From Angiostrongylus vasorum (taxonomy: Eukaryota > Nematoda > Chromadorea > Rhabditida > Metastrongylidae), in the NCBI GenBank assembly GCA_018806985.1, contig JADANN010000251.1, forward strand, positions 1,387,501 to 1,451,500: 64,000 bases of DNA. Reading direction: 5' to 3'. Each line of letters starts with the position of its first letter. Positions within the stretch are counted from its first letter, which is position 1. The position numbers and the translations under genes are program-made. Below the pieces are notes generated by a model that was given only the letters and a program-made list of their open reading frames with translations, was not told where the DNA came from and did no database searches. Below are positions 13,616-25,600 of this stretch, piece after piece.

Positions 13616-16600
13616 GTGTGTGTATATGTGTGGGTGTGCTTACGTATGTGTGTATGTGAATGTGCGACTACACGACATGGTTGGGGGTTGGTCTGCTAGC
13701 GTTCCTGCATCATTTTACGCGGTGCCAGTCACATGTTTGCAAGTGGTCCATGACACCGTGATGACCCTGACGCTCTCGTGAGGGACTACGGCGCCGAATC
13801 CCACCTCGTAATACCGTTCGTGACACCGAAAGAATCGCCATGTGGAAATTACCAACTTTCTTCCGGCTCTTCGTGGCAATAGTGAGATGTGTTGTTCTTC
13901 ATTCTTTTAATATTAGCAGGTTCTTTGGTGGGGTGGTGGAGATGGTGGAAATTTTTAGGAATGGAGGAACTTTGCTACAAATACTTTCACTAGAATTTTC
14001 CTCTTAAAAGAAAGCTCTTATCGTAGTAAGAAAGGCTGCCTGATCGTCATGGATTTTCGAAAATCGTCTGAGAAAACCAAACATTAGTTCAGTTTTTCAC
14101 AAATACACCTGGAGAAAAGATATTTTTTCATCTATGGCATCGAGGAATTATGAAATCCTTAGTCGTCCTTTTCGTCGACAACCACTAATTTATGCCCGTG
14201 GAGTTATACCACGAATGAAATACGAAAAGGAACTTTTTAATATAAAAAACGAGTGAAATTCTGGACGTTTCCTAGATCTAGTTAGGCAGTAAAAGGCTAT
14301 CGAAACAGCTGTACTGGGTCGTTAGTCATCAACATCAACGACAACGACGTCGATGAAGCGCCGATGTTTCTTTGATTCAGAAGCCGATTTGGACCAAATT
14401 CTCATCATTATCACTCAAGCTAAAAGAAGGTACTGCTTTGTAAGGCAAAAGGGACTTCATGGCGTTAAGTTGAGCATCGTCAAGGCTACCACACCATAGG
14501 TGGTCGGTGGTTTCAGTATGCGGGTGAATTGCACGATGAGGTGATGATTTCGACCACAGAGGTTACATTGATGGTTATTTCATTACGTGTGGAGATAGTC
14601 GCCACAAAGCAGTTTAAGAAAAAAGTGTAATGGAAAGGTGAACAGTGGAGTGAAAGGAAGGTAAAAGTGGTAAAGTATCATTCACGGATGATTCTGGCAT
14701 TAAATGACTGGGATCCGCAAATTAGGTTTATTTTTTGCTTCTGTGTTGTTTGTTTCAACAAACGGTCAACGTCATTCGGGACTGAGCTCAACTGCATGTC
14801 AAAAAGCGCGAATTTTGGCAAACGCCTGAATTTGTGGCCAGATTTATCCACTGCTTCCGTGAAACTACTTAACACGACGACATTTTGTTGTGCATAAACT
14901 GGCGCCGCCCGTGCCATCTGTCGAAGTTTGTGTGATTTTTTCAATTCGCTGCTCGTGATGACCTTTGTATGAATGAGTTCTGGCGCCACACGGGATCGCC
15001 AGGCGCAACCGCCATCGTTAATGTTCCGAATATTTACTCGTAGACACTTCAATTAGAATCGATTCCAACGCTGATGTATAATGCGTTCGTTGAGAGATCG
15101 TGTGAACACTAGTAGAAAGTTCCTACAAACTGAATATGAGTTTTTCCTGCTCTCGTTTGAGTTACTAGCCAAGTGACTCTAAAGTGAACAAAAGCTCAGT
15201 TGGAGGATGTCGAGCGGATTAGTGACTGCATTGGCTTCGGCTATTAAGAGAGGAGAGCTCGCCTGGCCGGCTCAACATCTCATGCACTCTTCTGTTGGCG
15301 ATGGTGGCAGCGGCTAATAATGACGTCGCTTTTTGAGTGGTGACGAACGGGAAAGCGTTAGAGCACAAATAGAGGCTTCCGGCCGACATATGCGCTTTGG
15401 TCATCACCACCTTGTGATGAGAAGCTGGGAAACGAACGAGGGGGGAGTCTTCACTTCGATACGAAGACGTTTGAGGTTTTCATTGCTGTCTTCGCCCTTA
15501 TTCTCGCATCAAAGATTAAACGCATACCGCTCAAAAAGTGTACGTTTACATTAGCAGATGTGTTTGTTTTGTTTTAAGTTAAACTCAATGAAGAATTTGT
15601 AGTTAACCTCAGAAGAAGATGATGATTTTATGCGTACTTATGATCTATTAGTAACATTACAAAATTAGATAACTTGTTATTGCTTCTCTTATAAGTACTG
15701 ACAAAGCTGAATGTTCCAGCTAAGCCTTGAGTAGTAAGGTGAAGGTGAATGTTCTAAATAAGCCGTGAGTAGTAAAAATCCTCGGATTTCCGATCTAGAT
15801 TGCAATTTGGTCGTATTCGGATTTCAATGGAATATTATAAAGTAATCGAAAGTGTTCATTTGACTAGTGATAGCTGAACAATTTTGCTGCTGTAATTCTG
15901 ACGATAATAAAAAAACGATAAAGCTGTAGGCGTTGATCAATCCCTGAGGGATGCGCCATGCATTCGACCTCATTAAGCATCGTTTGGAGGCGATTGAATG
16001 CATATCTGGCCTTTACAATCACTCTCACTGGCCTACCGATGTACAGGGCCAGTACCGCTATTCTCCCAGACAAGCCTGGTACTAATTTGCCCACCCTGGA
16101 GGGATGGAAGGCTCTGTTAGCCAAGGGGGTGCAGTGATAGATCGCAATTGACGTAATAATAAGTATAAATCGAATTTAGATGATCCTAGGTGTATTACTA
16201 GGAATATTTCCATACATAGCAAGACATTTAGCTTTTTGATCGAATACTCCAAACGTTGATGGAATTCGAACGAATGGTGCAGTGAAACAGTCTGATTTTT
16301 ATGATAAATGTTGTTGATTGTAAATGGATGATGAGCAATGTTCATTTACGTGACGTCGATAATAAAGTTATAATGGATTCCATCGCTTTATGCTAGCTAT
16401 GCGCTTAAATTAATCGACCTCAAATCTAATTAGTATTAGGGAGCTAAGCGGAGGTTGTTGAATCACGAGTGAAACTAGTACACATCTCTGTCAGCCACGA
16501 CTTGGATTAATCGGATCCAAACCTGCCTTGTGGGAGTCCAAGGGGGATCCTACATAGAGTCCATAGAGATTTTAAGCGAGTGGAAATTCTTTGACTCTTT

Positions 16601-19600
16601 GTGCAAGCGATACTATTTTCTGAGTAAACTGATAACGCTGTTTATTACACCATTATCCACTTTTATATTTATTAAAGCCCTCCAAACTGGAGTAGAATTA
16701 AAAAAATATCTTGTTTCGCGCTTTGATTCCTCGAAAAAAATATTTAAACAGCAAATATTTACTTCGTGCATGTTGTTTCTTTATCTATTTAGTTTTTGTT
16801 CCCGCTCTTACAACTTTTTATCTATGTATAAAGCTTACACTAGGATCATATGTTGCCACAAAACATCTATCTAAATGTTGCTAGAAGCTTTTTAAAAACT
16901 CTTGAGAAAGAGATTAAATAAACAGGTATCGCCTGCCAACATATCAATAGGGCATATATGGCGCAGTGGTAGGAGGCGCCCTGCGACTGACACATGGGAT
17001 CGATCCTCGCGCCCGTGGCTCACTAAGCCTTCCCTTCCTCCACGATCGGCAAATTGGTACCAGACTTGTCTGGGAGGATAGCAGCACTAGTTCAATACAT
17101 CCACGGGGGCACCGCGAGTCTTTGTAGAGACCAGATATGCATTCAATCACCTCCAACGACACTTAATGAAGTCGAATGCATGGCGCATCCCCCAGGGATT
17201 GATCAACGCCGAGAGCTTTATCCTTCTCTAGCATATCAATAGTAATTATATGAGAAAGAAAACGACTTTTGGCATAACTCTTAGACCAATTAAATGATGT
17301 AGCGCCATCCAGATTTTTTAAAAGGTCTAATTGATCTAAGAAAAAGTTGTTTTCATTATTACAGGAACAGTTTTCGATTGGTGAGACTGTTGAAATAAGA
17401 TTTTGGTACCTGGATATAGAACGCAAAGTAATATAATAAGCCTTTGTTTTCTTAAATTAGCAACTGTTTGGTGTTCTTGTGTTATTCCTTGCTTCTGTAT
17501 TTACTAATAACTCTTCACAGGACCGTCTTTCTATTAACCTCGGCATTGGATTATAAATCTGCTTTCTTTCTCAGCAATCGCGAGGTTGTTAAACAGCATA
17601 CGTGTACTTCCATACAATAACACACATAATACAATCGTAGCTGACGTTTCGGCAGAATCGCCTTCTTCAGAGCCGCTTTTTTCACCTGTCTTCCACCGAC
17701 GAAGAGCAGTCGCTCAGAGTCGCATATGATTGACGACTCTGCTCGCTTCCGTAAAATCTCTTATGTGTGCTATGGAAGCCACCATTGTTCGAGTTTTACG
17801 ATAGAGTTAATTATGTACGTCTTTTTTTTTGTTTCCGACTTCCCAAGAAACTTCGTTTCTACGTCATCTTCGTCGCGTTTTGTTTCGAAGGGGGAGTGCC
17901 CAATCCTATGTTTCGTTTGGATCATGGCCGTCATACCGGTGATGGTGTTAGTGCTGATGACGAGATAGTAAAATGACGTCGGCCGTCACGATAGTCACGT
18001 CATCTGTCCAGAAGATGTGTTTTTTGGAGCCCACTTCATCTGTTGACTATGATGACCGCAGACGCTGAACGATTGGATGAAAGGAATGCATTGGGGAAGG
18101 GAAAGAAAAGTCATGAAAAAATCACCGAAAAAGGCGAAGATCAGTCACGTACTGAAGTTTTTCACATTCATGTCTATGCTTCTATTACTTTTTTCCTACT
18201 TTTTGTAAGAGCTCTGAAATTAGGATCAGTAGACGATATATATGACAGACACGGATACTAAGGGGGAAGGGGGGAATACTAAGGGTGTAAGGGGGTGGAT
18301 AGCACAGCGGTAGTGACGTCCGTCATCACGAGTATGGTGCTAGTTCGATTCCGCTCTGAGCGAACCAAGCCTGTCATCCCTGTGGGGTGGGGAAATTGGT
18401 ACTGGGCTTGTGTGGGAAAAACTCACTCTGCAATCCAGTTGGGATGCTCCAGCGAAGTGAAATTCCTCAAGCAGCAACCAAAGCCGCACGTAAAAAGATA
18501 GAAGATCTTCGTGGATATTTGATGCGAGGAAACGAATCGAGTGTGACAAGTCCTGGGATCCGCACAGCAGATGTTAAGACTGGTCCTGTAAAATAAAATA
18601 AAATAAAATAAAATAAAATATAAATAAAGCATGAAAACAGATGGCTTCATCTCATCTTCAAATATTCCATTCAATTTTTTGAATAGTTTTTTTGTCACTT
18701 ACTTCTCTTCTTGATCCCATAAATTAAACAGAATGTATTCAGTTGATTGTTTTGTCTTATTTTTGTTTCGTTTTTTAGAAGAGTGTGGGATCAATTAGAA
18801 ATGTGTCAACAATGACATTATAGCTATTGTTTTTCACAAACATGATGATGGCAATATGACTCATACATAATCGGAAATCATTTGGACTCGCAATTTTTGA
18901 TCTAACGATGAAATAATTTTCCACCATGTATTCTGTGTAACTACGGTATTGCGTCATGACGATATAGTATGACGACGTCAATGTCTAATTCGTATCCACA
19001 GCAGCATCAAAAGTGCACAGCCAGCTTGCTGGTTGCTTTGCTGAGTGACGACTCGCTGTCTGACTGGTTTTGTGTCATTCGAGTGCCGGAGCTTTCAATA
19101 CATCTCATACGACTTAACCAGTCAACCAAACCAATGGCATTGATCGTGGTGGCGGTGGTACCATCGTCGACAGCAACTCTGCCGCCGCTGTCGACACTGA
19201 GAGGTGGAGGCCGACACGAACGACCGGCCGGCCATTGTGCCGCTTGACGGCGGTCGACCAGTGGGGGAGTGAAGAGAAATGAAAAATTGTCCTTCTGATT
19301 GAAACTCTAAAGCGACAATGAAAAGTTGATCGGGGAAAGGTGAGAGGAGTTGTGGATTAAGAAAAGGTTCAGAGCTTGATAGCAATGACACGAAAGAGGC
19401 TGGGAAGCAGATGAGAATTCAGGTCCAACGTTTAGGTACTGCTCAGTTATTTAACAGTCACATTATAATTGAAAGGACTCAGTTTGTTTTTTGCGTTCTA
19501 TGGTGATTATTCGCTGTTCGGTGATCTTTTCCATAAAAATAAGTCACTAAAGGGAATCTTCTGAACGCAGGAATTGGCTGGGTGTTTTTTCATCTCTACT

Positions 19601-22600
19601 GCGAAATCTTCTTGCCCGTCCATACGCCGTCACAATACTTTGGCTTAGCCATTCTGACTTGAGTGAAAGTGCATCGGTGGGATGTTTTGGCGTTTTCATG
19701 GGTTTGGCACGTTCATTTTTAGCCATTTCTGTCACCATTTGATCGAATGGAAGTCGCACGTATAAAATGTGACGCGGCTATGCAACTAGGCTATGGCTGA
19801 TCTCTCCCACTAGGCACTTCGACAGTAGGAGGTCCATATCTCATTGGTATCGAACTGAAAACGGCTTGGAGGTTTTTTGTGTCATTTTTTGGAATTGTGA
19901 TAATTTTATTTCCTGTTTCTCCTTGCCTAATTCCATTTCCTTCGAAGTTGACGCAGTAATTTTGTTTAACTTTTGAACTCAACCGATCACCAAGTAGTCC
20001 AAAGGCGGTTTTGTGATTTCCAAACATTTTCGCATTTTGAGCTAACTTGTATTTTTTCAGTCGAGATTTTCTGGTTTTCAGTTAAAAAGTCAGATGTACG
20101 ACAAAATTAATGTTTCGTTATTCTTCATCATTATATGCTCCATAACTTCTTTAAGAGATTCTTTCACACCTCTTTTTTTTCGTCCAGTTGGGCGAATTTC
20201 TTCTTGTATAGCTTTCTGATAAGTTATATATTTTTTTGTGTATTCCAGATGCAGTTATCAATGGTGTTTCGGGTTCCCATCAGTCAACAACTGGTTTGCT
20301 ACCGATGTCGGCTTCAGCAGCGGCGACACCGACGACTTCGGTTATTCGAGGTGGACGAAACAACCTCGAACCAGGCGAGATCCCCGTCATGAAGAGGTTT
20401 TTTTGCCTTATCTGTATATATTTACATCCTAAGTATTACTTATATTTTTTATGAGAAAAGTTATGAGTCGGGATTTCGTCACTTTTAATGGATAGTAAAT
20501 AGTTGTCAGTTGCCTCTTGTAAGTGGCGGAAGAGGTGTAAGAGAAGATCTAAAGAATAATGGTAGCAAATAACATCTCGAATTAAGAAGAATACCGGAAT
20601 ATTCTTTTCGCGAAAACACTTGCTTTTGAGCTATTCTGATGTTTTTCCGGTTAATTTTCTGTGAGCTATCGATGTCAATGAGGCGCGCGTAGTGCAGTCG
20701 TTACAGGCGCCCTACAACACACACACTGGATCGATCCCGCGCCCCAGGCTCACCAAACCCTCCATTCCTCCGGGTTTGACGAGTTTGTATCAGACTTGTG
20801 TGAAGGGATAGCAGCAGTGATTCGATACATCGGTAGGCCACTGCCAGTCACTGTGAAGGCGAGATATGCATTCACTCACCTCTAACAGTGCTTAGTGAAG
20901 TCCATGGCGGACCCCTTAGGGATTGATCATTGCCGAGAGCTTTGTCTTTTTTTATTTGTTGTCGATATCAATGGGCCACTTTCTTTTTTGCTAGAAGCAG
21001 CTCGACAAGCGAAGCTGCACAAAGGACATCTTTTGTTGATGTGATTTGTGTGTTCATGAATAGATACATAGCTCCATGGTTGCCTCATTGTCACGAATCA
21101 CTCAGATTCATGTTTTCTATTCGTTTTCTGTTCTTCTCGATCATCTTTCATGGTGGTGGTCTGCTATGGGAATGACGACGTATCTAAGTACCACTCAATG
21201 CTTCATAACCTGTTTCCACAGCTGCGTATACAACTGATGTGTGAGCTATAAACACATTCGCCCATCTTGTAGGTAGTCATCCTAGAGGACGTTTTAATCT
21301 TACAGTGCAGTTGAAAAGTTTAGCTACCTACTACTTATTAGAGTCTCGATGGCCCGTGGTTACAGATCTTGCCGATCTTAGCTTATGTTCTGCTAGACTA
21401 ACATTTCTGTCGTTAGACCGAGTCATAGATGTTTTTCAGATCGTCAGCACAGACAATCGCCGACGTTTTTGGTTGTGAAGAAAATTTTCCATCTTGTGAC
21501 CAGAGTTCTATCAGATTTTTTTGAAGCTAGCTTGCGAATTAAGAGCTGACCATTTTATTGGAGGCATGGAAATTCCAAACTGCTTCTGTGCCTGCGTTTC
21601 CGGATCTGGTTTATCCCAACCAACTGACAATGTCTCGACGTTATGATGAACCAGCAAGTCCGATGAAATATTTCTAAGAAAGTGGCGAAAAGAGATGGCA
21701 TTAAAAGTGGAGTAAGCGGAACTCTACCGACTTCGAATCGATCGGTATAATAGTTGATCACTAAAACATCATATGAAGCAAGACAGATTGGTTTTCTGGA
21801 AGTTTACGGGCAAAATTCGTGTGTTCTTCTAAATGCCTCCATTTTTAACGTCAGCATTTACAGTACATCGTTTGCGAAGACGTTGAACTCAATGAATAAG
21901 AGCATGCTGGACGCGGCGATGTTGCAGCTGTTGGCCACACAGATGATGAGTCAACAGCAGACGGCAGCAGCAGCCGGAACGATGGCTGCAAAAATGAATG
22001 GGTACGGTCGATAACAAAAAAAAAGAGACCACTTGTAATGTAGTAATACCATTGTAGTAAGGTCATGTCGTGTTAGCTCAATTAAACGGATGCGAAATTA
22101 AGGAACTTTAGTGACTTATTGTATTTCTTAGATCGTTGTTTTAGCGAAGCTGCATAGCCGTTTTTATAACTTAACGAGAAAGTCAATATTTCGTATGATC
22201 TAAAATGAGTGTTATCTACATAGGGGCCATTTTTCATGATAGAATTTTGGTGAATTCTTCGACAGTTTTCATCTGTATGCGTTGAATTGGAAGATTTAGG
22301 CATTTCAATAACAGAACGGTAATGAAGAAGGACGCGGCTCATTTGGCACTTGACCTTTCCGCTAGGACTAAAGCGGAACCAGGTCTGTTGACTTTAAGGG
22401 AGTTTATTGAAAAGAGTGTAATTTCTATAATTCTTCTTAGATATTTTCGATAAGATGCTTTCTTTAAAGGTCCTTCATCTGACGGTACCGAAACACGCAG
22501 CAGTGCCACTCCATCTGAAAGTGTCGGTGAGACCGGGAAGAAACGCCCGCCGGCCACCGAGTCTCAGGCGAGAGTACCGTTATCATTAGGGTGAGTTCCG

Positions 22601-25600
22601 CATCCTGATACGGTAACGAAGGAATGCATATTAGACCAAGAAATACCACTAGCAGAGCCTTCACGAAGCCACACTATCGCGGAACTTAATTCTACACTAC
22701 TTGCTTAAACTTTTTGCCAGTTTCAGATATTGTCAAAGCAAGGAGATCAACCAGTATTGATGTTTATAACCTTTCTCAGAATAATACCTAAAATATATTC
22801 TTTTGATCGTCAAATCCATCGTTTATCGTTTGAGATGGCGACGTCAAACATGCATCCGATCGATAGCTGCATCTGGAGTTCGTGGAGACGTCGTCTACTA
22901 CGCGCCATGTGGGAAAAAGCTGAGCACCTACGCCGAGGTGTTAAGAGTGAGTCTGTTCCCTTTCCCCTAGTTTTCCCCCTTTCCCCCTTTTTTTTCACCG
23001 TTTACGCGGTCAAACGTTTTTTCCAATCCTCGATTAATGGACTGTCTTTTCCTACATAATGTAATAGTTTACAGTATCTGATGAAGCATCCGTGCAATTC
23101 GATTTGTCGCGACAACTTCTCATTTAGCAGTAAGTTAATCGTCGGCGAATTTTTATGGCCGAAGGAACTGGAAAACGGCGAGAAGGTAAACGTTATATTC
23201 TGAACCTGTTGTTCAATTATAGGCACTCGTTGAAGCAATGCATTTCAGACAGTGGTAAAGATGACCGAAGAAGCCGTTGCTGATGAGGTGAATCGCTTGG
23301 TTTCGTTGAAACCGCCGGCTCGAAACGGTGAACGAAAGCATCGCGAAAAGCCATCAGCAGCACCGCCGCATGAAGGAAGGACCACTCCTGAAGAGGTACT
23401 GGGAGTACTTGCTTTACGTTTGTCGGACTATATTCCCCCTTGCGATGACTTTATGAAAGAATGAGTGGTCGTAGATTTGAATTCTCCCTATCAAAATGCA
23501 TGACTTTTTATCTCCTGCCTGTCATTTTTTTTCATGGTAGGGTAATGTGTGAAATACAACCACAATGATGTTGAGGCATTTGCAAAACTTGGGCCTCAGG
23601 CCAGATCCGAACCCGCGAATACCCTTTCCGTGGGCTGACGTGTTACCCACTGCAACACTGGGGAGCTCTCTCTGGCTTTCTCTCAGCCAGTTTTTTGACT
23701 CTAACGGTGCCATGAGCAGTCAGAAAAGCAAAATAATAAGGGGAAATAGAAAGTTGTGGTTTCGACTACAGCCTGAGCTTAACTGGGTTCAGTGCGGATT
23801 TGGGCTTCCCAGTTCCTTCCCATTGACGGGTGATTGCTGATGGCACCACTACGGTCAAAAAACTGGGTGAGAGAAAGGCAAAGCAAGAGCGTCAGTGGTG
23901 CAGTGGCTAACACGTGTGCCAGACGAAAGGATAATGTCGGATTCGAATCCGGTATGGGGGTCCAGGTTTTGGAAATATCTCAGCATCATTGTGGTTGTAT
24001 CTCCTCGTCATACTCAGTTTCCCTTACAGTTCAGTCTATTTATGGGAGTAACATCTGTTACTTGAATAAAGTGATCTATTGAAAGCTTTCCATATCATTC
24101 AAATGAGTCAGTACTTTTTCTGAGATGAACGTAAGTCTTTATTTAAAATACTTTTCTCCTTGATGATGTCAACTTGGCGACCCTTTCAGGGTTTTCCACC
24201 TCAAGGGTTTGAGCGTGGACAGTTGTCGTCTACCGTATACTGTACACTCGTAGGTAGTTGTAGAGATCACTGAATAGATCAAGACGCAACATCCTATTCT
24301 CTATCGATTTATTGATCACAATTTTGCCTACAGTATTGCGAATTCCAGTCTCACCATGAGCATCATGTTGAAGTCGACGAATCACCATTAGATGTGTATG
24401 ACGATGAAGACAAAATCAAATGGAGTCGTGAACCTATCGATGATCTCTTACTGACAGAAATTCGAGTTAGCCTTGATATCTTTCACCTATGTTATACATG
24501 ACATTATTTTTTACTTACTTTTTCTCTTTAATCTCTTTGTATTCTCCAGCCGAAAATTCTCAAATTCCTTTCCATTTAGCCGGTGCCAGACTTACCACGG
24601 GTTGAAAATCTACGCCTAAATGGCCTCGGTTTTGCCGATGCTCTTATGGTCTGTGAATTTGTGCATAATTTTGCACGTGTATTGGAAATAGGTGAGTGGC
24701 TCTAGCGACGGTCGATTTTTTCCAATTATCCCAAGAAATCAGGATCAAGAATTATGACACTCCAGAGATTGCGTTCTCTTAAAGAAGCTTAAATTACTTG
24801 TTCGTTTCCTTAAATCTTACGTCTTTTTTTCTTTTTTATCCTAGTTTTATATCTATTTGTATATTCGATCTTTTTGCTTTGTTTTACAGCAAATTGAATA
24901 AGGCAACTTGTTTTCCCTCCTGTTTTTCTTTTTCCTCTGAAATTCTGCTCGACTGACCACCATACTTTTTAAACTATTATTCGTACTACAGATTCTATAG
25001 GCGTTTGAACTTTCGTATACTGTCCTCTGAGAACTCTTCAGATTCGTCTTCTCTTCCGTCGTTGAGTGGGTTGTGTGCGGGTCTTGCCGGTGACATTAAA
25101 CACTTTGACAAAGTTCATCAACTGGCACTTTCTCTTTTCCGACTTGCTTTGGAATATCCAGGATTGCCGAGTGGTAAAAGGTCTGTTCTTTTGGACTTTC
25201 TACATTTGTTAGTTTTATATCTTGTCAAAAAGGGCTCGCGTAGCGCTGTGATCGGAGACGCCTTGTAATACACATGGGATCGATCCCTGCACCCTAGGCC
25301 CACCATGCCTTCCATCCCTCCGGGATCGGCAAGTTGGCACTAGACTTGTCTGCAAAGATAGCAGCACTGATTCCATACATCGGTAGGCTACCGTGAATCA
25401 TTGTAAAGGCCAGATATGCATTCAATTACCTCCAGCGATGCTTAATGAAAACGAATAGATGGCACATCCCTCAGATCAACGCCGGTAGCTTTATTCTTTT
25501 ATTATATCTTGTCTTACATTATCCGTCTTACGATTTCCTAGAAAGTGGGTGCGGCCACTACTGTTAGACTTCTTTGGAAATCGGACATTTCGGTATTACA

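Larger units (their letters stand above)
5848..20248 (+). other. baz-2 intron 2 (14.4 kb)
   Basis: The donor after exon 2 and the acceptor TGTATTCCAG before exon 3 agree in phase. Inside are S1 copies (13128, 15917, 16951), S2 copies (12836, 18288), an S4 copy (11672), GT microsatellites and several GC-rich pockets (about 7620-7830, 8250-8410, 8780-8990, 15190-15420, 19130-19270). No coding exon is recognised, but a small phase-neutral exon cannot be excluded. Confidence 0.7.

Noticed and set aside
14678..15052. 124-codon minus-strand open frame in baz-2 intron 2
   Set aside because: One of the longer frames here, but it has no domain or clear splice sites. It overlaps a GC-richer pocket, which lengthens chance ORFs.
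22727..22834. Exon 7 starting at the strong acceptor TTTCAG near 22726
   Set aside because: Phase fits, but an in-frame TGA follows after 10 codons. The AG at 22833-22834 joins VPLSLG directly to WRRQ as in other BAZ2 TAM domains.
24985..25041. Earlier start of exon 12 at TACTACAG or CTATAG
   Set aside because: Both give an in-frame stop or wrong phase after exon 11. The AG at 25040-25041 restores the DDT sequence.
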